A DNA stretch of 7,501 nt from Actinomycetota bacterium (GCA_009702525.1 WLHW01000057.1:1-7501); one strand, 5' to 3'; counted from the first letter of the stretch, positions 1 to 6,978 are shown. Notes: generated from the sequence alone by a model not told the origin. A program made the numbers and translations.

Positions 1-1
1 C

Positions 2-103
2 GTTTTTGAAGCACAGTTCAAAGCAGTTGCGCGCGCACTGCGTGATGCAGTCTCATTGGATGGACGAGTCGCAGGGATACCTTCAACCAAGGGCTCTCTT
101 TGA
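2..103 (+). CDS. hisB: Imidazoleglycerol-phosphate dehydratase, C-terminal end (partial)
   Basis: This is the last 33 codons of a gene that begins before the window, ending in TGA at 101-103. The reading VFEAQFKAVARAL...RVAGIPSTKGSL closes with the GIPSTKG-x-L tail that ends nearly all HisB dehydratases. The glutamate at the third visible residue should be the E of the second metal-binding HHxxE motif, whose two histidines lie outside the window. HisB dehydrates imidazole glycerol phosphate to imidazole acetol phosphate in the cytoplasm, so it uses the product of the HisH-HisF enzyme encoded just downstream. Its stop codon overlaps the hisH start in a TTGA, as expected for co-translation within one operon. 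Only the tail is visible, so the integrity of the rest cannot be judged. Confidence 0.93.
   Translation, partial: VFEAQFKAVARALRDAVSLDGRVAGIPSTKGSL
89..93 (+). promoter_or_regulatory. Ribosome binding site of hisH
   Basis: AAGGG lies inside the last codons of hisB, 6 bases before the TTG at 100. It supports the use of this rare start codon. Confidence 0.55.
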
Positions 104-702
104 TCGCAATACTTGACTACGGATCTGGAAATTTACGTTCGGCCGAACGCGCATTCGCAACATCGGGTCATGATGTCGTCGTTACATCGGATGCCAACAT
201 AGCTTTTGAAGCCGACGGTCTTGTAGTTCCAGGCGTAGGTGCCTTCGCAGCATGCATGAAAGGTTTGCAAGCAGTTAACGGTGAAGAAATTATTCGTAAA
301 CGGATTTCTAGCGAACGGGCTGTTTTAGGTATTTGTATTGGAATGCAGATCTTGTTTTCACTTGGTGAAGAACATTCACAAGATGTACCTCATAAAGGTG
401 TGGGTATCTGGGATGCAACTGTGTCAAAAATTAATGCCCCGATTCTCCCGCACATGGGATGGAATAGCGTTGAAACCGCTTCCGACTCAGTTTTATTCAA
501 GGGGATTGACAGTCAATCTTTTTATTTCGTCCACTCGTATGCAGCTAAGAAATCAGTTGGGCTACGTCAGGCATGGACAACCCATGGAGAAAGATTTCTA
601 TCAGCAGTTGAAGATGATTATGTAAGTGCCACACAGTTTCACCCTGAAAAATCTGGTGCCGCCGGTTTGGCCCTAATAAAAAATTGGAGTAACTCGTTAT
701 GA
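100..702 (+). CDS. hisH: Imidazole glycerol phosphate synthase, glutaminase subunit
   Basis: HisH hydrolyses glutamine and passes ammonia to HisF, which builds imidazole glycerol phosphate and AICAR from PRFAR. The 200-residue protein is a full-length class I glutamine amidotransferase. It has the N-terminal ILDYGSGN signature (residues 4-11), the PGVGAF oxyanion-loop segment (44-49), the nucleophile Cys79 in LGICIGMQ, and the His181/Glu183 pair in QFHPEKSG. The start is TTG at 100; the protein begins MIAILDYGSGN, as HisH proteins normally do, and an AAGGG ribosome site lies 6 bases upstream, so no other start is needed. The start overlaps the hisB stop (TTGA), and its own stop overlaps the priA start (ATGA, 699-702). 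Its partner hisF is one gene further on. All catalytic residues are present and nothing suggests degradation. Confidence 0.97.
   Translation: MIAILDYGSGNLRSAERAFATSGHDVVVTSDANIAFEADGLVVPGVGAFAACMKGLQAVNGEEIIRKRISSERAVLGICIGMQILFSLGEEHSQDVPHKGVGIWDATVSKINAPILPHMGWNSVETASDSVLFKGIDSQSFYFVHSYAAKKSVGLRQAWTTHGERFLSAVEDDYVSATQFHPEKSGAAGLALIKNWSNSL
686..689 (+). promoter_or_regulatory. Ribosome binding site of priA
   Basis: GGAG lies 9 bases before the priA ATG at 699, within the 3' end of hisH. It is a short but well-placed Shine-Dalgarno match. Confidence 0.45.
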
Positions 703-1424
703 ATTACCTAGAGTTATTGCCAGCAGTCGATGTTAAGGATGGACGTGCGGTTCGCTTGGTTCAAGGCGAGCTTTCGCAAGAAAGCATCTATGGTTCCCCC
801 CTTGATGTGGCACTTGAATTTCAGGCAGCAGGTGCGGAGTGGATTCATTTAGTTGATCTGGATGCAGCTTTTGGTCGAGGGGATAACGCGCTGCTATTGG
901 CAGAGGTAGTTGGAAAACTTGATATAAAAGTGGAGCTATCTGGGGGTATTCGAGATGACGAGTCACTTCAGCGTGCCATAGCTACAGGTTGTACTCGAAT
1001 AAATTTAGGCACTGCAGCGCTAGAGGATCCACAGTGGACTGCTCAAGTGATTTCTACACATGGAGATTTAGTTGCAGTTGGCTTAGATGTTCGCGGGCAT
1101 ACGTTGGCAGCACGTGGCTGGACCCAAGAAGGTGGCGAACTCTTCGAAACAATTGAACGTCTAGATAGAGATGGTTGCGCCAGATATGTTGTTACTGATG
1201 TAACTAAAGATGGAACGCTTCAAGGTCCAAATATTGAACTTCTCCGCAACGTATGTGCTGCTACTAAAAAACCGGTGATTGCCAGCGGTGGAATTTCATC
1301 GCTTGCAGATATTTCTGCACTTGCCGCAATTCGTACTTTAGGTATTGAAGGTGCGATTGTTGGCAAAGCTTTATATGCCGGTGCGTTTACTTTACAAGAA
1401 GCTCTAGCGATCGCATCCTCATGA
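699..1424 (+). CDS. priA: Bifunctional HisA/TrpF phosphoribosyl isomerase (PriA)
   Basis: A (beta/alpha)8-barrel isomerase of 241 residues. It converts ProFAR to PRFAR in histidine synthesis and, as PriA, phosphoribosylanthranilate to CdRP in tryptophan synthesis. The catalytic aspartates are Asp11 (LLPAVD) and Asp171 (TDVTKDGTL). The phosphate-binding elements SGGI (81-84) and ASGGIS (195-200) are intact. Features seen in actinobacterial PriA are present: Arg19, His50 in IHLVDLDAAFGRG, Ser81, and Arg139/Trp141 in an ARGW loop. Arg139/Trp141 line up, with an offset of four, with Arg143/Trp145 of the M. tuberculosis enzyme as I recall it. The absence of trpF between trpC and trpB supports dual function. 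The gene overlaps hisH upstream and hisF downstream by 4 bases each. The fold and HisA role are certain from sequence; TrpF activity is inferred from residues and context. Confidence 0.95.
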   Translation: MNYLELLPAVDVKDGRAVRLVQGELSQESIYGSPLDVALEFQAAGAEWIHLVDLDAAFGRGDNALLLAEVVGKLDIKVELSGGIRDDESLQRAIATGCTRINLGTAALEDPQWTAQVISTHGDLVAVGLDVRGHTLAARGWTQEGGELFETIERLDRDGCARYVVTDVTKDGTLQGPNIELLRNVCAATKKPVIASGGISSLADISALAAIRTLGIEGAIVGKALYAGAFTLQEALAIASS

Positions 1425-2194
1425 GCCTATCGATCCGAATCATTCCCTGTCTTGATGTAACAGAGGGTCGCGTTGTCAAAGGCGTTAACTTTACGAACTT
1501 GGTTGATGCAGGTGATCCAGTTGAGATGGCGGCGCTATATGGGATTGAAGGCGCTGATGAGCTAACGTTCTTAGATATTTCAGCCAGCAGTGCGGGACGA
1601 GAAACTACACTTGATGTTGTTCGGCGCACTGCAGAACAAGTTTTCATTCCATTGACTGTCGGCGGTGGAATTCGAAGTGTTGACGACGTAGATCGCTTGC
1701 TGCGCGCAGGTGCAGATAAAATTTCCATTAATACATCTGCAATCGCTAGGCCGCAATTAATTGCAGAGATTGCCGATCGATTCGGTTCACAAGTATTGGT
1801 GTTATCGGTAGATGCACGTAGAGCACGCACTGCATCCGGATTTGAAGTAACAACACATGGCGGACGAGAAGGTACAGATATTGACGCCTTAGCGTGGGTC
1901 GAAAAAGCATGTGTTCTAGGTGTCGGTGAGATTTTGCTCAACTCTATGGATGCCGATGGCACGCGAGCCGGATATGACATTTCAATGATTACCGCTGTGC
2001 GCGCAGTATCTAATGTTCCACTGATAGCAAGCGGTGGGGCAGGGGCGCTAGAGGACTTTGCTGCAGCTTTAGATGCAGGGGCCGACGCATTATTGGCAGC
2101 AAGTGTTTTTCACTTTGGAATCCACCGAATTGGCGATGTTAAGTCATATCTGGCCAAAAACAATTATCCGGTGCGCACCACCACTATGAAGTAA
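1421..2194 (+). CDS. hisF: Imidazole glycerol phosphate synthase, cyclase subunit
   Basis: HisF is the cyclase half of IGP synthase. It takes ammonia from HisH through its barrel and converts PRFAR to imidazole glycerol phosphate plus AICAR, the latter recycled into purine synthesis. The 257-residue length is normal. The two catalytic aspartates are visible as Asp12 (IIPCLD) and Asp131 (VLSVDARR), with a further conserved aspartate in NSMDADGT (177). Phosphate-binding loops appear as VGGGIRS (80-86) and ASGGAGALED (203-212). The start codon overlaps the priA stop (ATGA, 1421-1424) and the protein begins with the usual MSLSIRIIPCLDV, so the start is secure. In mycobacteria an inositol-phosphatase-like gene (impA) lies between hisA and hisF; here the two overlap directly. 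A gap of 14 bases separates it from hisI. Confidence 0.97.
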   Translation: MSLSIRIIPCLDVTEGRVVKGVNFTNLVDAGDPVEMAALYGIEGADELTFLDISASSAGRETTLDVVRRTAEQVFIPLTVGGGIRSVDDVDRLLRAGADKISINTSAIARPQLIAEIADRFGSQVLVLSVDARRARTASGFEVTTHGGREGTDIDALAWVEKACVLGVGEILLNSMDADGTRAGYDISMITAVRAVSNVPLIASGGAGALEDFAAALDAGADALLAASVFHFGIHRIGDVKSYLAKNNYPVRTTTMK

Positions 2195-2208
2195 GGCAGA
2201 ATTAGCAT

Positions 2209-2553
2209 ATGCCAGCCCTAGATCCAGCAGTTCTATCGATGCTCAAGGATCCAAGCACGCTCTTTCCTGCAATTGTTCAGGATCTCACTAGCCACGAAGT
2301 TCTGATGTTGGCATATATGAATAGCGAATCACTGGCCTTAACTTTAGAGACTGGCAAGGCAACTTTTTGGAGTCGCAGTAGAAATGAATTATGGGTAAAA
2401 GGTGCAACATCAGGTCATTTTCAAGATGTGCACTCGGTAGCACTTGATTGCGATGGCGATGCGATTCTTATTCAGGTCACACAAGTGGGAGTCGCCTGTC
2501 ACACCGGTGAACCAACGTGTTTTCACAAACCATTAACGGTGGCTAAGAAATGA
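2209..2553 (+). CDS. hisI: Phosphoribosyl-AMP cyclohydrolase
   Basis: HisI opens the adenine ring of phosphoribosyl-AMP to give ProFAR, the substrate of PriA. This is the single-domain form of 114 residues with no fused HisE pyrophosphohydrolase; hisE is not in the window. Family motifs are intact: FWSRSR (53-58), LWVKGATSG (61-69), the Asp80-Cys-Asp82-Gly-Asp84 metal cluster in ALDCDGDA, and the zinc-ligand region with Cys97-His98 (ACHTGEPTCF) and Cys104. The ATG at 2209 follows a 14-base gap after hisF with only a weak, distant AAGG (2193-2196). This is the only his or trp junction in the window whose genes do not overlap. Its TGA overlaps the trpE ATG at 2550-2553, physically joining the histidine and tryptophan halves of the cluster. 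Confidence 0.96.
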   Translation: MPALDPAVLSMLKDPSTLFPAIVQDLTSHEVLMLAYMNSESLALTLETGKATFWSRSRNELWVKGATSGHFQDVHSVALDCDGDAILIQVTQVGVACHTGEPTCFHKPLTVAKK

Positions 2554-4037
2554 ATCTGGATGAATTTCGATCGTATGCAAAGATTTCAAATGTTATTCCA
2601 GTATCACGACGTTTATTAGCCGATGGTGAAACTCCATTAGGTGTTTATCGAAAACTAGCTAAAGATGCACCTAATACTTTTCTTTTAGAGTCGGCCGAAC
2701 ATGGTGGCGCATGGTCTCGGTACTCATTCATCGGAGTTCGCAGTGAAGCAACGCTCAGCGAATCCAATGGTCTTGCTTATTGGCAAGGAACCCCACCTGC
2801 TGGCGCTCCCACCGGCATAGATCCTTTAGTTGCACTGCGCTTGGCGGCCGAACATTTAAAGTCTCCTAAGATTGTTGGCCTACCACCTCTGACTGGTGGA
2901 CTCGTTGGTTTTATGGGCTATGACATTGTGCGCAGATTAGAAAAACTCCCTAACCTTTCCGTAAAAGATCTACCTCTGCCCGAACTCAGCTTTATGTTAA
3001 CTAGTGACTTAGCTGTTTTAGATCATAGCGACGGCACCATCACCTTGATAGCTAATGCTATTAATTGGGATGGCAGTGATGATCGAATCGATGAGGCTTT
3101 TGCTGCATGTAATGAACGATTAGACCGGATGCAGGCTGATCTCAATTCGGCGCTCTCTGGTGACGTTGCACTTATTGATACGCACACACCTCCCGACTTC
3201 AAATCAAATATTAGTTCCGATAGTTTTAAGGCAAAAGTATTAGCAGCAAAAGAGGAAATCTTGGCCGGTGAAGCTTTTCAGATTGTCCTATCTCAAAGAT
3301 TTTCGATGGAATGTCAGGCCGATCCCTTAGATGTGTATCGCATGTTGCGACTCAATAATCCAAGCCCCTATATGTATCTCTTACGATTTAACCACGGCAT
3401 TGACGTTGTCGGATCTAGTCCTGAAGCTTTAGTAAAAATAAATGGCAAAGAAGTAATGATTCATCCGATTGCCGGTACGAGAAAGCGTTCGCCTTCTCCG
3501 GAAGAAGATCATCGCCTTGCCGAAGAACTACTCGCTGATCCTAAGGAGCGAGCCGAACATTTGATGTTGGTAGATCTTGGAAGAAATGACATAGGTCGGG
3601 TATGTAAGCCAGGCTCAGTAGAAGTTATAGATTTTATGCATATTGAACGTTATTCACATGTCATGCACATTGTTTCAACAGTTACTGGCCAACTTTCTGA
3701 CAGCGCATCACCAGTCGACGCTCTGTTTTCAGTATTTCCTGCAGGCACTTTATCTGGTGCCCCAAAGCCCAGGGCGATGGAGATCATTGAAAAACTAGAG
3801 CCCACTCGTCGAGGTCTCTATGGTGGCATCGTTGGTTATCTTGATTTCACTGGCAATATCGATACCTGTATAGCAATTCGTACTGCGTTAATTCATGATG
3901 GTCAGGCATATGTGCAGGCGGGAGCTGGAGTCGTCGCCGACTCTGACCCTGAGTCAGAAAATCAGGAGTGCTACAACAAGGCTGCTGCGGTTTTGAATGC
4001 AGTAGATGCGGCAAATAGATTGCGAAAAAGTTTATGA
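2550..4037 (+). CDS. trpE: Anthranilate synthase component I
   Basis: TrpE aminates chorismate to anthranilate, using ammonia from the TrpG glutaminase, which is not encoded in this window. At 495 residues it is full length. The N-terminal domain carries the LLES element (45-48) that forms part of the tryptophan feedback site, followed by GGLVGFMGYD (116-125). The C-terminal chorismate-binding domain shows FQIVLSQRF (243-251), HPIAGTRKR (305-313), the VDLGRND stretch (341-347), FPAGTLSGAPK (396-406) and GGIVGYLDFTG (425-435), with ENQECYNKA near the end. Because LLES is present, feedback inhibition by tryptophan is likely retained. The start overlaps the hisI stop by 4 bases, leaving no room for a leader peptide or attenuator in front of it. 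Its stop overlaps the next small gene (ATGA, 4034-4037). TrpE is preferred over PabB because of the neighbouring trpCBA genes. Confidence 0.96.
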   Translation: MNLDEFRSYAKISNVIPVSRRLLADGETPLGVYRKLAKDAPNTFLLESAEHGGAWSRYSFIGVRSEATLSESNGLAYWQGTPPAGAPTGIDPLVALRLAAEHLKSPKIVGLPPLTGGLVGFMGYDIVRRLEKLPNLSVKDLPLPELSFMLTSDLAVLDHSDGTITLIANAINWDGSDDRIDEAFAACNERLDRMQADLNSALSGDVALIDTHTPPDFKSNISSDSFKAKVLAAKEEILAGEAFQIVLSQRFSMECQADPLDVYRMLRLNNPSPYMYLLRFNHGIDVVGSSPEALVKINGKEVMIHPIAGTRKRSPSPEEDHRLAEELLADPKERAEHLMLVDLGRNDIGRVCKPGSVEVIDFMHIERYSHVMHIVSTVTGQLSDSASPVDALFSVFPAGTLSGAPKPRAMEIIEKLEPTRRGLYGGIVGYLDFTGNIDTCIAIRTALIHDGQAYVQAGAGVVADSDPESENQECYNKAAAVLNAVDAANRLRKSL

Positions 4038-4213
4038 ACAATTTTTTTTCAATTGCTATTAGTGTTGGTTTCATTCTTACACTCGTGACGGTACTGAGCA
4101 AAACATTTCGTCTATCTTCACGTTATGAGCGCACGCCACGAGAGTTAAATACCTGGAGTGCGCAAGACCAAGGTATAGATCCAAGTCAGGATGAGCTAAA
4201 TGAGCGTCCTTGA
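4034..4213 (+). CDS. 59-residue membrane protein, apparent minimal Trp-associated membrane protein
   Basis: This small gene lies between trpE and trpC. Its ATG overlaps the trpE stop (ATGA) and its end overlaps trpC by 14 bases (4200-4213, TGA at 4211-4213), so it occupies exactly the space available. The product has one hydrophobic helix (residues 4-21, starting FFSIAISVG), then basic residues Lys23, Arg26 and Arg30, predicting an outside N-terminus and a cytoplasmic tail of about 37 residues. The tail has RYER (30-33) and the pattern Trp41-x-x-x-Asp45-x-Gly47-x-Asp49-Pro50-Ser51. From memory, the longer Trp-associated membrane protein found at this position in many actinobacteria (TIGR02234-type, about 170-200 residues) ends in a similar RYERP...W-x-A-x-D-x-G-x-DPT tail. 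I infer a reduced member that keeps only the last helix and tail. Its molecular function is unknown. An unrelated single-pass protein in the same slot remains possible. Confidence 0.78.
   Translation: MNNFFSIAISVGFILTLVTVLSKTFRLSSRYERTPRELNTWSAQDQGIDPSQDELNERP
4188..4195 (+). promoter_or_regulatory. Ribosome binding site of trpC
   Basis: AGGATGAG lies 4 bases before the trpC ATG at 4200 and inside the coding sequence of the preceding small membrane-protein gene. It lets trpC be initiated while that gene is still being translated. Confidence 0.6.
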
Positions 4214-4985
4214 TTCAATCATTGAAGGCGTGCGTGAAGATTTAGCTATACGCCGCATTCCCCTTGCTCAAATTCAAGAGGGCATTGATAGTGCAGCTCC
4301 AGTAAGAGATCCATTATCAATGATGCTCTCTCAAGAAATGTCGCTCATTGCAGAAGTAAAACGTTCCTCACCTAGCAAAGGTGTCCTTGCGGAAATTGCC
4401 GATCCCTCAGCATTAGCTGAACAATATGCTCAAGCTGGGGCAACCATGATTAGTGTGCTAACTGAGCGCCGACGTTTTGGTGGTTCACTCGATGATCTAG
4501 ATGCAGTTCGTGCACGAGTAGATATTCCAATTTTGCGAAAAGATTTTATGGTTGATGAGTATCAGTTTTTTGAAGCACGTGCCCATGGAGCCGATGTAGT
4601 ACTACTTATTGTCGCAGCACTTGGTTCAAACCAACTTAAAGACTATTTCCAATTGGCAACTGAACTTGGAATGCGCGCACTAATAGAAGTTCATACTCAT
4701 GATGAATTAGAGCGGGCATTAGAGATCTCACCCGAAATCGTTGGAGTCAACTCACGTAACTTAAAGAGTCTAGAAGTCAGCGCTGAAGCATTTAAGGAAC
4801 TTTTGCCACGTGTTCCACATAACATTGTTAAGGTCGCAGAATCTGGAATCACTAATCGCGCCGATGTTGACTTCGCACAGAAGCATGGAGCCACTGCAAT
4901 TCTCGTGGGTGAGGCGCTTGTAAAGGCGGGCAACCCTGTAACGGCCGTGCAGGAACTTCTTGGCCTGGATAGACTTAGCTCATGA
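4200..4985 (+). CDS. trpC: Indole-3-glycerol phosphate synthase
   Basis: TrpC closes the indole ring, converting CdRP (expected here to come from PriA) to indole-3-glycerol phosphate. The protein is a single-domain (beta/alpha)8 barrel of 261 residues with no fused TrpF domain. Catalytic and binding residues are visible: Glu52 and Lys54 in IAEVKRSSPSKG, Lys114 in ILRKDFMVDEYQ, Glu163 in ALIEVH, Asn184 in VGVNSRNL, and Glu214-Ser215 in VAESGI. The start MSVLDSIIEGVREDLA fits the actinobacterial TrpC N-terminus and has a good AGGATGAG ribosome site, so the ATG at 4200 is preferred even though it overlaps the small gene before it by 14 bases. The stop overlaps the trpB ATG (4982-4985). No trpF lies between trpC and trpB, unlike in many other bacteria. 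Confidence 0.97.
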   Translation: MSVLDSIIEGVREDLAIRRIPLAQIQEGIDSAAPVRDPLSMMLSQEMSLIAEVKRSSPSKGVLAEIADPSALAEQYAQAGATMISVLTERRRFGGSLDDLDAVRARVDIPILRKDFMVDEYQFFEARAHGADVVLLIVAALGSNQLKDYFQLATELGMRALIEVHTHDELERALEISPEIVGVNSRNLKSLEVSAEAFKELLPRVPHNIVKVAESGITNRADVDFAQKHGATAILVGEALVKAGNPVTAVQELLGLDRLSS

Positions 4986-6178
4986 TCGTAGAAACTAATG
5001 CCCTCGATGGCCACTTCGGTGAGTATGGCGGCCGATTTGTTCCGGAAGCGCTCATCGGTGCGCTCAATGAGCTAGAAGCTGCTCACATTAGTTCACAAAA
5101 AGATCCAGTTTTTCTTGCTGAGTTAGCGCAGTTGCATCGCACCTATACGGGTCGCCCCAGCATCATTACAGAGGTACCACGTTTTGCTGCGCACGCGGGT
5201 GGTGCGCGAATTTTGCTTAAGCGCGAAGATCTCAATCACACGGGCAGCCATAAGATAAACAACGTTTTAGGTCAAGCGTTATTAACAAAGCGGATGGGGA
5301 AAAAGCGAATCATCGCTGAAACAGGCGCAGGTCAACACGGGGTAGCTTCAGCAACTGCCGCAGCTTTAATGGGCCTTGAATGTGTTGTTTATATGGGCGA
5401 AGAAGATACTCGTAGACAGTCACTGAATGTGGCGCGAATGAAATTGCTAGGTGCCCAAGTTGTTCCCGTTACTTCAGGCTCACGCACGCTAAAAGATGCC
5501 ATCAATGAAGCGATGCGCGACTGGGTCACAAATGTTGCCGACACACATTATTTATTAGGAACTGTTGCTGGGCCACACCCATTTCCAACGATGGTTCGCG
5601 ATTTCCATAAGATTATTGGTGAAGAATCACGCGAACAAGTTCTTGCACTGACTGGCAAACTTCCAGATGCGGTGCTTGCTTGCGTCGGTGGAGGCTCCAA
5701 TGCAATTGGCATATTCCACGCCTTTATTCCAGATGCTGGCGTGCGATTGATTGGCTTTGAAGCCGGTGGCGATGGAGTCGAAACTGGTCGACATGCAGCA
5801 ACAATTTCTGGTGGCTCACCGGGTGTACTACATGGAACTCGCTCATATGTATTACAAGATGAAAATGGACAAACTGTAGAATCACATTCAATCTCGGCAG
5901 GTTTAGATTATCCAGGCGTTGGTCCAGAACACGCCTATCTTCATGACATCGGTCGCGCGGAATATCGAGCAATCAATGATGATCAAGCCATGGAGGCTTT
6001 TTCTCTGCTCTGCACCACTGAAGGAGTAATTCCAGCGATTGAGACTGCCCATGCCCTCGCTGGTGCAATGATTATTGGTAAAGAGGTTGGTCCAGATGCC
6101 ACGCTCTTGATTAACTTGTCCGGACGTGGAGATAAAGATGTGCAAACAGCTGCGCAGTACTTTGGAATCCCACTGTGA
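4982..6178 (+). CDS. trpB: Tryptophan synthase beta subunit
   Basis: TrpB is the PLP-dependent subunit that condenses indole, delivered through a tunnel from TrpA, with serine to give tryptophan. The 398-residue protein begins close to the HFGEYGGRFVPE signature (11-22) of the TrpB1 class that works in a complex with TrpA. Lys91 in NHTGSHKINN is the PLP Schiff-base lysine. Glu113 in AETGAGQHG is the catalytic acid/base. GGGSN (236-240) binds the PLP phosphate, Glu354 is in PAIETAHA, and Ser380 in NLSGRGDKD contacts the pyridine nitrogen. The gene is complete. Its start overlaps the trpC stop (ATGA), and its stop overlaps the trpA GTG start (GTGA, 6175-6178), which suits equimolar production of the alpha2beta2 enzyme. 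Confidence 0.98.
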   Translation: MIVETNALDGHFGEYGGRFVPEALIGALNELEAAHISSQKDPVFLAELAQLHRTYTGRPSIITEVPRFAAHAGGARILLKREDLNHTGSHKINNVLGQALLTKRMGKKRIIAETGAGQHGVASATAAALMGLECVVYMGEEDTRRQSLNVARMKLLGAQVVPVTSGSRTLKDAINEAMRDWVTNVADTHYLLGTVAGPHPFPTMVRDFHKIIGEESREQVLALTGKLPDAVLACVGGGSNAIGIFHAFIPDAGVRLIGFEAGGDGVETGRHAATISGGSPGVLHGTRSYVLQDENGQTVESHSISAGLDYPGVGPEHAYLHDIGRAEYRAINDDQAMEAFSLLCTTEGVIPAIETAHALAGAMIIGKEVGPDATLLINLSGRGDKDVQTAAQYFGIPL

Positions 6179-6978
6179 GTACAAGTCTTGATCGGTTATT
6201 TGAAAAAGTAAGAGCAGAAAATCGAGCTGCACTTATTGCCTATATTCCGGCAGGTTTTCCTTCAATTGATGGGTGTAAAAAAGCAATAGCAGCGCTAGCT
6301 GCCGCAGGTGTGGATGCGATTGAAATTGGTTTTCCTTATAGCGACCCAGTGATGGATGGTCCAACCATTCAAGAAGCTGCAGATATCTCGCTAAGAGCCG
6401 GAACAAATGCAGCAGATGTTTTTGCAGCATTGAAAACCGCAAGTGATTGTGGTGTAGCGAGCGTCGTGATGACGTATTGGAATCCAATTGAAAAATATGG
6501 AGTGGATAAATTCGCTCAGGCGATTTCTGAGAATGGTGGTTCTGGTGTGATCACACCAGATTTGCCTATAGAAGAGTCGGTTCAATGGTTAGTTGCAACC
6601 GATAAATATGAGATTAATCCGATATATGTTGTTGCGCCAAGTAGTAGTGATGAACGTATCGGCAAAGTAACATCGAAGACCAGTGGATTTGTTTACGCAG
6701 CTAGCATTATGGGTGTAACTGGAGCCCGCACGAGTGTTTCGGTCGATGCACGTGACTTAGTCTCGAGAGTGCGCTCAAAGACCTCTTTACCTATTGCTGT
6801 AGGTCTAGGTGTTTCAACGCGAGAACAAGCACGAGAAGTCGCTGGATATGCAGATGGAGTAATTGTTGGTTCAGCATTTATTAAATTACTCTTAAACGCA
6901 ACTTCCGAAAAAGATGGATTGGATGCTATCTCAGCGTTAGCGACAGAATTAGTTGCAGGAGTCAGGGAGGGGCGATGA
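6175..6978 (+). CDS. trpA: Tryptophan synthase alpha subunit
   Basis: TrpA cleaves indole-3-glycerol phosphate to indole and glyceraldehyde-3-phosphate and channels indole to TrpB. The 267-residue barrel carries both catalytic acids, Glu50 in DAIEIGFPYSDP and Asp61 in VMDGPTIQEA. It also has the loop-6 segment FVYAASIMGVTGAR (172-185), whose tyrosine 174 corresponds to the conserved active-site tyrosine, and the phosphate-binding VGLGVST (209-215) and GVIVGSAF (228-235). It starts with GTG at 6175 within a GTGA overlap with trpB; a GGA at 6164-6166 lies 8 bases upstream. The protein then runs MSTSLDRLFEKVRAENRAALIAYIPAGFP, a standard TrpA N-terminus, so this start is favoured. The stop overlaps the downstream membrane-protein gene by 4 bases. 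Confidence 0.97.
   Translation: MSTSLDRLFEKVRAENRAALIAYIPAGFPSIDGCKKAIAALAAAGVDAIEIGFPYSDPVMDGPTIQEAADISLRAGTNAADVFAALKTASDCGVASVVMTYWNPIEKYGVDKFAQAISENGGSGVITPDLPIEESVQWLVATDKYEINPIYVVAPSSSDERIGKVTSKTSGFVYAASIMGVTGARTSVSVDARDLVSRVRSKTSLPIAVGLGVSTREQAREVAGYADGVIVGSAFIKLLLNATSEKDGLDAISALATELVAGVREGR
6964..6972 (+). promoter_or_regulatory. Ribosome binding site of the MauE/DoxX-like gene
   Basis: AGGGAGGGG lies just before the ATG at 6975 and inside the last trpA codons. It is a strong purine-rich Shine-Dalgarno sequence, better than those before most of the his and trp genes here, which suggests substantial initiation independent of coupling from trpA. Confidence 0.6.

Noticed and set aside
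338..625. A 95-codon alternate plus-strand frame inside hisH
   Set aside because: It is fully contained in hisH, whose catalytic Cys79, His181 and Glu183 are in the other frame; there is no supporting motif.
1387..1980. A 197-codon open frame on the minus strand opposite hisF
   Set aside because: It lies almost wholly within hisF, is rich in Ser, Thr, Arg and Pro as expected of antisense coding, and shows no recognisable domain or ribosome site. hisF is certain on the other strand.
2195..2208. A promoter or second operon start in the gap between hisF and hisI
   Set aside because: Only 14 bases are available, and I saw no convincing -35/-10 pair upstream in the hisF tail. A longer spacing alone is weak evidence.
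2209..2553. hisI as a HisI-HisE fusion
   Set aside because: The frame ends after 114 residues with all cyclohydrolase motifs but no room for a HisE domain, and trpE starts at the stop codon.
4020..4050. Possible intrinsic terminator after trpE because of the T8 run
   Set aside because: The bases upstream (TTGCGAAAAAGTTTATGAA) form no stable GC-rich stem, and the T run lies inside a coding frame that overlaps trpE.
4697..5014. Minus-strand open frame across the trpC-trpB junction
   Set aside because: It is opposite two intact, recognised genes and has no family motifs or plausible initiation signal; it is a shadow frame.
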